This document shows, piece by piece, positions 27,073 to 35,244 of a stretch of 55,032 nucleotides of DNA. Where the stretch lies: positions 1 to 55,032 of the forward strand of contig CAZZDK010000016.1 of NCBI GenBank assembly GCA_964652235.1, written 5' to 3'. Source of the stretch: CAZZDK01 sp964652235. GTDB lineage: Bacteria > Pseudomonadota > Alphaproteobacteria > UBA9219. The position numbers were made by a program, and so were the translations under genes. Numbering within the stretch: position 1 is the first letter of the stretch; the number at the start of each line of letters is the position of its first letter. The notes under the pieces are model-generated. The model was not told the origin of the DNA. It did no database searches and worked only from the letters and a program-made list of their open reading frames with translations.

Positions 27073-28563
27073 ATGAAACGCGCTATACGGACCGTCTTTT
27101 TCGCTCTCTTCTTTCTCGCGGCCTTCGCGCCGCCGCAGGGCGCCCGCGCCGCAAAAGCCCCGCCGGAAGGCTTTGCCGACCTGGCCGAAAGGCTTTTGCC
27201 CGCCGTCGTGAACATCTCGACGACCCAGACCATCGCCATGCGCGACGATATGCCGGAGTTCGAGTTTCAATTCCCGCCCGGCTCGCCGTTCGAGGAATTC
27301 TTCCGCGACTTCATGGACAAGAACAAAAACGGAAAAAGCGGAAAGCCGAGGAAGCAGAAGACGACTTCGCTCGGTTCCGGATTCGTCATCGATCCGTCGG
27401 GGCTCATCGTGACGAACAACCACGTCATCCAGGACGCGGACGAAATCACCGTCATCCTGCAGGACGACACGAATCTTTCGGCCTCGGTCGTGGGCCGGGA
27501 CAAGAAAACGGACCTGGCCGTTTTGAAGGTGGAAAGCAAAAAACCCCTGCCCTTCGTCACTTTCGGCGACAGCGACAAAGTCCGCGTCGGCGATTGGATT
27601 CTGGCTATCGGCAATCCCTTCGGCCTTGGCGGCTCGGTGACGGCGGGAATCATCTCCGCGCGCGCGCGCGACATCAATTCGGGTCCCTACGACGACTATC
27701 TGCAGACCGACGCGCCGATCAATCGCGGCAATTCGGGCGGCCCGATGTTCAACATGAACGGCGAGGTGATCGGCGTGAACTCGGCCATCTTCTCGCCGTC
27801 GGGCGGCTCGGTGGGGATCGGCTTTGCCATTCCCTCGGCGCTCGCGAAAAACGTGGTCGATCAGCTTAAAACCACGGGCCATACGCGACGCGGCTGGCTG
27901 GGCGTCCGCATCCAGCTCGTCACGCCGGAAATCGCCGAAGGATTGAACCTCGGAAAACCGCGCGGCGCGCTCGTTTCCGGCGTCACGCCGAACTCGCCGG
28001 CTGCGGACGCCGTTTTCGAGGTTGGCGACGTCATCGTCTCCTACGACGGCAAAGAAGTCGCGGATATGCAGCGCCTGCCCCGCATGGTGGCCGAAACGGA
28101 AGTCGGCAAAACCGTGGACGTCGTGGTAATCCGCAAGGGCCAGGAAAAGACCCTCAAGGTCAAGATCGGCGAACTTTCCTCCAAGGACGAGGAGGAGGAA
28201 GGGCAAGAGCCTTCAAAGGAGAAACCTCTCCCCGCTGATTCAGAAGACATTGCCGAGCTGGGGCTCAAGGTCGCGCCCCTTTCAAGCGAGCTGCGGAAAC
28301 GGTATGAAATCGGCAAGGACGTTTCCGGCATCGCTGTCGTGGACGTTTCGCCCGATGGCCTGGCGGCGGAATACGGCCTGGAGGAAGGCGACGTCGTAAG
28401 CGAAGCCTCGCAAAAGGAGATCAAAACGCCCAAGGACCTGGCCGAAATCGTTAAAAAGGCCAAGGCCGAAAACAAACCGGTTCTTCTTCTCGTGGACCGC
28501 CGGGGCGATCTGCGCTTTGTGGCGGTCAGTTTCGCCAAGGAAAAGCCGAAGGGGAAGAAATAA
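27073..28563 (+). CDS. degP: Periplasmic serine protease DegP/HtrA (Do family)
   Basis: A 496-residue HtrA protease and chaperone. It has a signal peptide (first 25 residues or so), a trypsin-like domain with the triad His117 (NNHVI), Asp147 (KTDLAVL) and Ser221 (GNSGGP), a first PDZ domain (about 290-370) and a second, weaker PDZ domain (about 405-485). The acidic linker EDEEEEGQEP lies between them. Two start codons are 6 bases apart; AGGA at 27061 is 8 bases before the ATG at 27073 and only 2 before the one at 27067, so the later was chosen. It follows hflC by 70 bp. Confidence 0.94.
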   Translation: MKRAIRTVFFALFFLAAFAPPQGARAAKAPPEGFADLAERLLPAVVNISTTQTIAMRDDMPEFEFQFPPGSPFEEFFRDFMDKNKNGKSGKPRKQKTTSLGSGFVIDPSGLIVTNNHVIQDADEITVILQDDTNLSASVVGRDKKTDLAVLKVESKKPLPFVTFGDSDKVRVGDWILAIGNPFGLGGSVTAGIISARARDINSGPYDDYLQTDAPINRGNSGGPMFNMNGEVIGVNSAIFSPSGGSVGIGFAIPSALAKNVVDQLKTTGHTRRGWLGVRIQLVTPEIAEGLNLGKPRGALVSGVTPNSPAADAVFEVGDVIVSYDGKEVADMQRLPRMVAETEVGKTVDVVVIRKGQEKTLKVKIGELSSKDEEEEGQEPSKEKPLPADSEDIAELGLKVAPLSSELRKRYEIGKDVSGIAVVDVSPDGLAAEYGLEEGDVVSEASQKEIKTPKDLAEIVKKAKAENKPVLLLVDRRGDLRFVAVSFAKEKPKGKK

Positions 28564-28727
28564 AGGATCGGAGGCCTGCCAGAGCGGATCGCCTACGGGT
28601 TTATGGTTAAAACCGTCTGCGGAAAGGTCTGCGAAAGTATTAACCTCCTCTCCCAAACCGGCGGAAATGTGATAGCACCTGGCCATCGGCCTTTCGGTTT
28701 TTTAAGGCAGGCCTTTCAGGTGCGTCC

Positions 28728-29625
28728 ATGGGCGATTCTTTTTCCGAACCTTCTTCTTTTCAAAGATCGAACCTTTCCAGGCTCTCCCTTNNNNNNNNNN
28801 NNNNNNNNNNNNNNNNNNNNNNNNNNNNNNNNNNNNNNNNNNNNNACGGCTCTCTTGAAAAAAATAAGAATGAACGCGGCTTTTGCGAGGTCTGTCCCGT
28901 CTTTAGAAAAATCGCCCGGCAGCACGAAAGATATCCTTGCTTCTCTCAGGCAGGAGAACAGGGAACTGGTCCGAAAGCTGAACCAAAACAAGGACGCCTT
29001 TTATTACATGACGCGCCAAACGGCGGAACTGCTTATAAGAAGGGACTTTTCCTTTTTGCCCGGTTTTCAGGAAGCCCAAAAAACGGAAACCCGCTTTCGC
29101 AAGGCGGCGGAGATCATGAAAACCTTCGACGCGACCTCTCTCGCAGTCGAGAGAACCGTCATCGGCGACGAAAAACCGCCGGAGAGCCAGAAGGCACCAG
29201 TTCCCTGCTTGCGTCTGTTAAAGAACCTTGTCGTCCGGATCGACGAATGGAACGAAGGTTCCGGCTCCTTCGACGCCGCTCGGAAAGTCGCGGATCATCT
29301 AAAAGAGCTTTTCCCTGAATCCGAAAAACCTGTGGAACGCGGAGAGCTTCTCAGGACCCTTTGGCACGTCAACGGCTATTTTTCTTCGGCAAAAAGGCTC
29401 ATTCATCTGTCGGTTCAACAAATGGGAAGGGAAGCGGCGCTTAAAAAGAAAGCCTGCCTGCGCGAAATCGTGGAAGAAGTGAAAAAGGAAGTCCCGCTCG
29501 GCCCGGACGTCAGTAGTTTTCTCAGGTGCCTGGATTCCTTGAACGCGAGCAGACTTTTAAGAACGACCGCCCTTTCCGGTCCGAAAAACGGCAAGACGCC
29601 CCCTTCGGGGCCGCGTATGCGCTGA
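28728..29625 (+). CDS. Hypothetical protein, interrupted by an assembly gap
   Basis: The part after the gap encodes about 255 residues of a soluble, mainly helical, charged protein with no family recognised. The start was placed at the ATG at 28728 because its first 21 residues (beginning MGDSFSEPSSFQRSN) read like protein; this frame differs from the one after the N run, so the true gap length would be a multiple of 3. A different in-frame start at 28603 gives an implausible N-terminus. No signal peptide can be assessed. The gene converges on scpB. Confidence 0.55.
28791..28845. other. Assembly gap (55 N) inside a hypothetical gene
   Basis: Unknown bases near the 5' end of the gene at 28728. 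Run length is probably an estimate, as judged from the frame change. Confidence 0.99.
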
Positions 29626-29626
29626 T

Positions 29627-30256
29627 TTACTCTTCGCCCTCTTCGAGATCGGAAAAATCGTCCTCGGCCTCCTCGCCGCCTTCCGCCGCCATCGTGGCCA
29701 AAACGGGCCGCGCGTCGAGAAGACCCGCCGCTTTCAAATCCTCCACGCCAGGCAGTTCGTTCAAAGAAGACAGGTTAAAGACGCTCAAGAATTCCGAGGT
29801 CGTTTTCCACGTCAAAGGCCTGCCGGGCGTCTCGCGCCTTTTTCCCGGTCTGATCCAGCCCAGCTCCAAGAGGATGTCCAGCGTTCCCCGGCTTGTCTCC
29901 ACGCCGCGAATGCTTTCGATCTCGCCGCGCGTGACGGGCTGGTGATAGGCGATGATGGCCAGAACCTCGGCGGCCGCGCGCGGCAACTTGCGGCGCGGCT
30001 GGCGCGTTATCTTCATCAGGGAAGCAAGTTCCGGCGCGGTGCGAAAACTCCAAACGCCGTCGTTTTCGACAAGCTGAACGCCGCGATCCGCGTAATGCGT
30101 CTGAAGCGCGGCAAGCATGGCGGGAATATCGGCCTCCTCCCCAAGCTGCTCCTTCAGGGCGGAAAGAGTCAAAGGCTCGGCGGAAGCGAACAGAACGGCT
30201 TCCAGAACGCGCAAGGCGGTTTCGTCGGCAACGGGTTGGTTTTGTTCTTCGTTCAT
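29627..30256 (-). CDS. scpB: Segregation and condensation protein B
   Basis: ScpB is the winged-helix dimer that binds the kleisin ScpA in the SMC condensin. The 209-residue product has two winged-helix units; ALRVLEAVLFASAEPLTL starts the first and LPRAAAEVLAIIAYHQPVTRGEIESIRG the second. The C-terminus is acidic. Its ATG overlaps the scpA stop (ATGA), so the pair is translationally coupled, and smc itself lies 5 kb away in the same window. Confidence 0.95.
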   Translation of the reverse strand: MNEEQNQPVADETALRVLEAVLFASAEPLTLSALKEQLGEEADIPAMLAALQTHYADRGVQLVENDGVWSFRTAPELASLMKITRQPRRKLPRAAAEVLAIIAYHQPVTRGEIESIRGVETSRGTLDILLELGWIRPGKRRETPGRPLTWKTTSEFLSVFNLSSLNELPGVEDLKAAGLLDARPVLATMAAEGGEEAEDDFSDLEEGEE

Positions 30257-31077
30257 GAACGATCACTTGTTTCTTCAGGTTGAACGGCGGCTGGGCTTTC
30301 CCGACGCTTAAGATAAATGGGCGCGAAAGTTTCGGCCTGTTGGAGCTCGATCTCGCCTTCCTTGACCATCTCCAAAACGGCGGAAAAAGTCGAAGCGAGC
30401 GCCGATTTGATCTCCACCGGATCATCGCTTTCCGACAAGTCCGGAAGGAAGGCGTGCAGCGTCGCCCAAGACGGCAAAGAGCCGAGCATACGGCGTAAAC
30501 GTCTCAGGCCGTCTTCGAGGCTGTAAAGCTTCGTCGGTTTGATGTCGTAAGTTTCGGGCTTGCGGCGGCGCTGCGGGGCGCCGAGCGCCGTGAGAAGGTC
30601 ATAAAGCGGCAGATAATAGACCGGCTTTTCTTCAATTTCGCGTTTTTCCGGAAGACCGCGCATAAAGAAATCGACGCCAAGCTGCGGCAGCGCCAAAAGC
30701 TCGCGCGCGGCTTTTTGCATGGCCTCCAGGCGCAAAAGCTGGAACTTGAGCGCTTCGGCCAGATCGACGGGGTTCGGCTCCTCCTCCGGACGTTCCGGCA
30801 AAAGAAGGCGGGATTTAAGATAAGCCAACCAGGCGGCCATCACGAGATAATCGGCGGCGATTTCCAAACGCAACTGCCGTGCCTGCCCGATATAAGCGAG
30901 ATATTGCTCGGCCAAAGCGAGGATCGAAAGCCGCGAAAGATCGACCTTTTGCTCCCGCGCGAGGTTCAAAAGCAAGTCGATGGGGCCGTCGAAACCGTCC
31001 AGGGAAACGACAAGATCGGCCTCGGCCAAAGGCCGCGCCGCCGCTTCGTTTTCGCTCCCGCCCTTCGTCTGTTCCAT
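30253..31077 (-). CDS. scpA: Segregation and condensation protein A (kleisin)
   Basis: ScpA bridges the SMC heads. The 274-residue protein has the N-terminal kleisin signature DGFDGPIDLLLNLAREQKVD, the segment ADYLVMAAWLAYLKSRLLLP, and a C-terminal winged helix with VEIKSALASTFSAVLEMVKEG. The ATG at 31077 is used here; a GTG at 31143, just after nagZ, would add 22 residues (LVQQTEKT...) and cannot be excluded. It follows nagZ and precedes scpB on the same strand, the usual alphaproteobacterial order. Confidence 0.94.
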   Translation of the reverse strand: MEQTKGGSENEAAARPLAEADLVVSLDGFDGPIDLLLNLAREQKVDLSRLSILALAEQYLAYIGQARQLRLEIAADYLVMAAWLAYLKSRLLLPERPEEEPNPVDLAEALKFQLLRLEAMQKAARELLALPQLGVDFFMRGLPEKREIEEKPVYYLPLYDLLTALGAPQRRRKPETYDIKPTKLYSLEDGLRRLRRMLGSLPSWATLHAFLPDLSESDDPVEIKSALASTFSAVLEMVKEGEIELQQAETFAPIYLKRRESPAAVQPEETSDRS

Positions 31078-31150
31078 AACGTCTCGAATCGCCGCCGTTT
31101 TCTTAAGAGGAGCGATTTTGCTCGTTTTTTCCGTCTGTTGCACGAGAAAT

Positions 31151-32113
31151 TTAGCCTTTGCGACGCCCGCAGGCTTCGGCCCATTTCCGAAGCGCTTTTC
31201 CGCCCATATCCGGCAACGGCTCGCAAAAGGCGCGGGAATCCTCCAAAACGCCGGGGCAATAAAGAACCACGTCCGCCCCGGCTTCAAGCGCCCTCTTCCC
31301 CCGTTCCGCCAAGGGCAGATCAAGCGCCTTCATCGCCAGATCGTCCGAGAAAATCAGCCCCTTAAAACCTATCTTGCCGCGCAAAATCTTGTCGTGAACC
31401 CTGCGCGAAAGCGAAACGGGATTTTGCGGATCCAGCTCGCGGAACACGACATGGCAATTCATCCCTATCGGCGCGTCGTTCAAAAGACGGAACGGAACGA
31501 AATCCCAGGCTTCCAGAATCTGCGCCTCTGTATCGACGAAAGGCAAAACCTCGTGCGGATCGACCTTCACGCGACCATGGCCCGGCATATGCTTGATCAC
31601 GGGCATGACGCCGTTCGCCAGATAGGTCTGGACCGCGATCCTCCCCAACTCGGCGACGGCCTCGGGGTCGGCGGATAAGGTCCTGTCGCCCATAATGGGC
31701 GAAGCGCCGGACACGGAAAGATCGAGAACCGGCGCGCAATTGCCGTCGATCCCGACCTCGCGCAGAAAACGCGCCGTCGTTTCGGCCTGGACGCGCATGG
31801 CTTCGCGACCCGCTTTTTTGTCCTGGGCGTAAAGGTTTCCTATGTCCCCGGCGGCGGGCTGGCTCGGCCAATGGGGGGGCCGCAGCCGCGCCACACGCCC
31901 TCCCTCCTGATCGACGAAAACGGGCGCGTCTTCTCGACCCACGGCGCGACGCAAGGAAGCTGTCAGCGCCCGCACCTGTTCGGGCGTCTGTACGTTCCGC
32001 GCAAAAAGGATAAAGCCGAAGGGATTGGCGCTCGCGAAAAAGGAGGCCTCTTCGTCCGTCAGCTTCGTCCCGGCGCAGCCGAGAAGAACGGGTTTGATCG
32101 AAGAAGATTCCAT
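31151..32113 (-). CDS. nagZ: Beta-N-acetylhexosaminidase NagZ
   Basis: NagZ removes N-acetylglucosamine from anhydromuropeptides during cell-wall recycling in the cytoplasm. The 320-residue glycoside hydrolase family 3 protein has no signal peptide and shows VFVDQEGGRVARLRPP, GDRTLSADPEAVAE, the catalytic loop KHMPGHGRVKVDPH with the His/Asp dyad, and the nucleophile Asp in FSDDLAMKAL. It lies between an unknown secreted gene and scpA. Confidence 0.95.
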   Translation of the reverse strand: MESSSIKPVLLGCAGTKLTDEEASFFASANPFGFILFARNVQTPEQVRALTASLRRAVGREDAPVFVDQEGGRVARLRPPHWPSQPAAGDIGNLYAQDKKAGREAMRVQAETTARFLREVGIDGNCAPVLDLSVSGASPIMGDRTLSADPEAVAELGRIAVQTYLANGVMPVIKHMPGHGRVKVDPHEVLPFVDTEAQILEAWDFVPFRLLNDAPIGMNCHVVFRELDPQNPVSLSRRVHDKILRGKIGFKGLIFSDDLAMKALDLPLAERGKRALEAGADVVLYCPGVLEDSRAFCEPLPDMGGKALRKWAEACGRRKG

Positions 32114-32126
32114 GATCCGAACCGGC

Positions 32127-32915
32127 TTAAGGCCTGTAGGTGTAAATGAGCTTCGTTCTTTCCGGATCTTCGAAATATTCGATCGAATCCAGCCTTGAAT
32201 CCATCGCGACCCGCTGCAGCATCAGGCTTTGCGTGACCATGGGACCGAGGCGCCTCTCTTCGGAAATATCTTCGCCGAACGCCTTCGTCTTGGGCGTATC
32301 CATCACGATCGGCGCGACATAGACGACGCGAAAATTGAACCGCGCATAGACAAGACGATCCTTGTTTCCCGATTCCACCATGCGCGAGAGGAGCAGCTTG
32401 CCTTCCTCGGCGCTCAAGGGAATTCCGTTCAGGTTGACCGGCTGGTCGAGAACGAACTTGTAACTTAAAGGAGGAAAATCGGCATCCGTCATGCCGCACT
32501 GTTCCTGGGACTGCGCCCTTATGGAGAAAGTGTTCGCGCTGTGTTGGGCCGTCTTATCCGTAAAACGGTAAATCCCCTCCTTGAAATCGTAGCGATCAAG
32601 CTGCAGCGAAGCGTCGAACCTGTAGGTCGTGGGAAAGGTCCCGATGTTCTGCTTGATGGATTTGCGCAGGGCCTTGCGCACTTCCTGCCACTTGAAATCG
32701 TCGCTGTAGTGGTCGCGATAGATTTGGCATTCGGTCACGCGCGCGAAAGCGTCGAGAACGTCCAGCCTGCGAAGGTCGATCGCGCCGAAACGCACGAGCG
32801 TTTTCATAAAATTGCTCAAGGAGGGGGCGACATACTCCTCGGCCCTCGCGCCCGGGGCGACGAAAAGGAAAAGGGCCAGAAGAAAAACGGACCAAAGGCG
32901 GCGCGGTTCGATCAT
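32127..32915 (-). CDS. Secreted protein of unknown function
   Basis: A 262-residue protein with a signal peptide (MIEPRRLWSVFLLALFLF...ARA) and a mature part rich in aromatic and charged residues: DDFKWQEVRKALRKS, TYRFDASLQLDRYDF and VNLNGIPLSAEEG. Two cysteines (CQIY and QCGM) could form a disulfide. It looks like a conserved alphaproteobacterial domain of unknown function; I could not name it with certainty. The ATG at 32915 was chosen because the signal peptide begins there. The start overlaps the 3' end of mutY by 4 bases, suggesting one transcript. Confidence 0.75.
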   Translation of the reverse strand: MIEPRRLWSVFLLALFLFVAPGARAEEYVAPSLSNFMKTLVRFGAIDLRRLDVLDAFARVTECQIYRDHYSDDFKWQEVRKALRKSIKQNIGTFPTTYRFDASLQLDRYDFKEGIYRFTDKTAQHSANTFSIRAQSQEQCGMTDADFPPLSYKFVLDQPVNLNGIPLSAEEGKLLLSRMVESGNKDRLVYARFNFRVVYVAPIVMDTPKTKAFGEDISEERRLGPMVTQSLMLQRVAMDSRLDSIEYFEDPERTKLIYTYRP

Positions 32916-33973
32916 TGTCTGTCCTTTCGTCCCCTGTGCGCCAGGGCGCTTTGAAGAATCTTTCTCATGACGCTGGGCAAAGCCTGGGCTTTCAAATCCT
33001 CCGGCGCAACCCAAAGCCCCCTTTGCCGACGGGAAGTTTCGGCAACGGCGACGGCCAATTCAAGATCGAAATGTGTAAAAGTATGGTGAACGACGCCCGG
33101 CAAGAGCCTCCACCGCGCGGCGAAGGGAGCTTTTTTCCGGGCCTTTTCCCAGTCGATCCCAGGACCTTCGAGCCACTCGGTCGAAGGAACCTCCGTCATG
33201 CCCCCCAAAAGAACTCGATCGGGTCTTTTTTGGAGAAAAATCATCCCGTTCCGGGCAAAAGCCACAAAGGCTACCCCTCGCCGAACGGGTTTAGCCTTTT
33301 TCTTCTCCCGTCGCGGAAAAGTATCCGGGTTCGCCTCTTTCGCCGCGCAGAGAGAGGCCAAAGGACAAAAAGCGCATTTCGGGCTTTTAGGCACGCAAAT
33401 GGTTGCGCCTAAATCCATCAAAGCCTGCGCGTAATCGCCGTAACGGGCCTTCGGCAGCAGGGTTTCGGCCTTTTCCCGCAATTCTTTTTTGGCTTTTGGC
33501 AAAGGGGTTCTAACGGCAAAAAGCCGTGAAACGACACGTTCCACATTCCCGTCCACGACGTTCGCTTTCTGGTCAAACGCAATGGCTCGGATCGCCGCCG
33601 CCGTATAAGGCCCTATGCCGGGCAAGGCTAAAAGTTCCTTTTCCTCTCTCGGAAAAGCACCTCTTTTCGCGAGGATTTTGGCGCAGGCATGGAGATTTCG
33701 AGCGCGACGGTAATAACCAAGCCCAGCCCAAAGTCTTAGAATGGAATCCAGCTTTGCGGCAGCCAGAGAGCTAATATCAGGAAAATCCTTAATAAATTTA
33801 ATAAAATAAGGCCCTACGGTGGTTACGCCCGTCTGCTGGAGCATGATTTCGGATAAAAGCACGTGATAAGGGTCCGGCCTCTGCCCCGGCGGCGCCCGCC
33901 AAGGCAAAACCCGCCGATGCCGGTCATACCAGGATAGGATGAGGTAGGCTGTTTCCTTTTTTTGCTTGTCCAT
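32912..33973 (-). CDS. mutY: A/G-specific adenine glycosylase MutY
   Basis: MutY removes adenine mispaired with 8-oxoguanine. The 353-residue protein has the HhH-GPD domain with catalytic Glu in SEIMLQQTGVTTV, the hairpin LPGIGPYTAAAI and catalytic Asp in VVDGNVERV. The [4Fe-4S] ligands appear as C-x6-C-x2-C-x5-C in the CVPKSPKCAFC region. A C-terminal MutT-like domain (about 235-345) recognises oxoG. The start at MDKQKKETAY was chosen over an in-frame upstream ATG at 34069 that would run into the divergent gene. Confidence 0.96.
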   Translation of the reverse strand: MDKQKKETAYLILSWYDRHRRVLPWRAPPGQRPDPYHVLLSEIMLQQTGVTTVGPYFIKFIKDFPDISSLAAAKLDSILRLWAGLGYYRRARNLHACAKILAKRGAFPREEKELLALPGIGPYTAAAIRAIAFDQKANVVDGNVERVVSRLFAVRTPLPKAKKELREKAETLLPKARYGDYAQALMDLGATICVPKSPKCAFCPLASLCAAKEANPDTFPRREKKKAKPVRRGVAFVAFARNGMIFLQKRPDRVLLGGMTEVPSTEWLEGPGIDWEKARKKAPFAARWRLLPGVVHHTFTHFDLELAVAVAETSRRQRGLWVAPEDLKAQALPSVMRKILQSALAHRGRKDRQ

Positions 33974-34001
33974 CGCCTCTCTCTGCGACACAATTCCTGC
34001 C

Positions 34002-34502
34002 ATGGCCCCGGCCCTACCCCGCGCCCTTTCGACGTCTTTGGACAAAATCGCCCGCAGCGCGATCGGCAAGGACTGGAATCTCTACGCCGCCCTTTTGGAG
34101 CATTGGCGCGAGATCGTCGGACAGGATTATGCCCAAAGCGCCTCGCCCGTCAAAATCGCTTTTCCAAGGGGCAAAAGACCGGACGAAAAGTGGGCCGATA
34201 AGCGCGCGGACGGCACCCTTTACATCCGCCTGCCCCAGGGCCTCGCCATGGAATTCGGCTTTCACGCCGAAACCATCCGCGCCCGGATCAACGGCTTTTT
34301 CGGTTACGAGGCCATAGGCCGGATCGTCCTTGAAACCTATTACCCTGAAGGCCGCCCGGCGCCCAGGGAAGAGCCGCCCCCCCTTTCCGCCGAGGCCAAA
34401 GCCCGTTTGGAACAGGAAACAGAAGGCATAGAAAACGACGAATTGCGCGAAGTTCTTCAAGAGCTGGGCGAATCCGTCGCGAACAGAGGCATACAAAATT
34501 AA
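34002..34502 (+). CDS. DUF721 (DciA-like) protein
   Basis: A 166-residue protein with an N-terminal DUF721 domain (about 15-110), containing WNLYAALLEHWREIVGQDYA and LAMEFGFHAETIRARINGFFGY. DUF721 includes DciA, the ancestral helicase operator that helps load DnaB in bacteria without DnaC or DnaI; whether this copy does so is inference. The C-terminus is acidic. A TTG at 33966 is in frame, but it overlaps the mutY start and the ATG at 34002 fits better. The divergent mutY neighbour and downstream dsbA-smc are the usual alphaproteobacterial context. Confidence 0.82.
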   Translation: MAPALPRALSTSLDKIARSAIGKDWNLYAALLEHWREIVGQDYAQSASPVKIAFPRGKRPDEKWADKRADGTLYIRLPQGLAMEFGFHAETIRARINGFFGYEAIGRIVLETYYPEGRPAPREEPPPLSAEAKARLEQETEGIENDELREVLQELGESVANRGIQN

Positions 34503-34594
34503 CCTCAACCTTTCCTACGCAATCCTTGAGTTATCGCCCTTTTTTCTTCTATACTTCGGCGTTTTCCTTCAATTTCTTGATTCGGGTGACGGAA

Positions 34595-35212
34595 ATGGCT
34601 TCCTTTCAACGCGTTATGGCCCTGGCTGGGTTCTTGTTCCTTTTGTCCTCCGGCGCCTCCTTCGCCGGGTCTTCGACCCCCCTGCCGGAACGCGCCAAGG
34701 GCGACCCGAAGGCCCCCATCACGGTTGTGGAATATTCGAGCCTGACCTGTTCTCATTGCGCCAATTTTTACAACGACGTCATGCCGGAATTCGAAAAGAA
34801 ATACATCGAAACAGGAAAAGTCCGCTTCATCTACAAAGATTTCCCGCTCGACGGACCTTCGCTCAAGGGCTCGGCTTTGGCCCATTGCCTGCCGGAGGAC
34901 AAGTTCTTTCCCTTCGTCGCCGTTCTTTACAGGAACCGCGACGCGTGGCTCAGTTCGCCCAAGCCCGAAACCGTCATGATCCAGTACGCGAAGCTGGCCG
35001 GGATGTCCGACGAAAAGGCCAAGGCTTGCCTTGAGAATACCGAGCTGATGGACAAGCTTGTCGCCCAGCGCACCGAGGTCATGAACAAATACAATATTCA
35101 GGCCACACCGACCTTTATTATCAACAACGGCGAGGAAAGAATCATGGGCGCGCGCCGCCTGGACGCCTTTACCGCCGCTTTCGACAAAATTCTGGCCCAG
35201 AAGAAAAAGTGA
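34595..35212 (+). CDS. DsbA family thiol oxidoreductase
   Basis: A secreted thioredoxin-fold protein of 205 residues. It has a signal peptide ending near FAGSST, the active-site motif C52-S-H-C55 (usual DsbA is CPHC), a helical insertion, and the cis-proline loop ATPTFIIN. It would form or rearrange disulfides in periplasmic proteins. Adjacency to smc is conserved in Alphaproteobacteria. The ATG at 34595 gives a normal signal peptide; a longer version from 34526 is less likely. Confidence 0.9.
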   Translation: MASFQRVMALAGFLFLLSSGASFAGSSTPLPERAKGDPKAPITVVEYSSLTCSHCANFYNDVMPEFEKKYIETGKVRFIYKDFPLDGPSLKGSALAHCLPEDKFFPFVAVLYRNRDAWLSSPKPETVMIQYAKLAGMSDEKAKACLENTELMDKLVAQRTEVMNKYNIQATPTFIINNGEERIMGARRLDAFTAAFDKILAQKKK

Positions 35213-35244
35213 TTCATTTCGTTTGAGAACATTGGAGCGGTCCT

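Noticed and set aside
28603..28727. Upstream start for the unknown gene at 28728
   Set aside because: The N-terminal extension reads as non-coding DNA with no signal peptide or domain, and the only case for it is that its frame matches across an N run of uncertain length.
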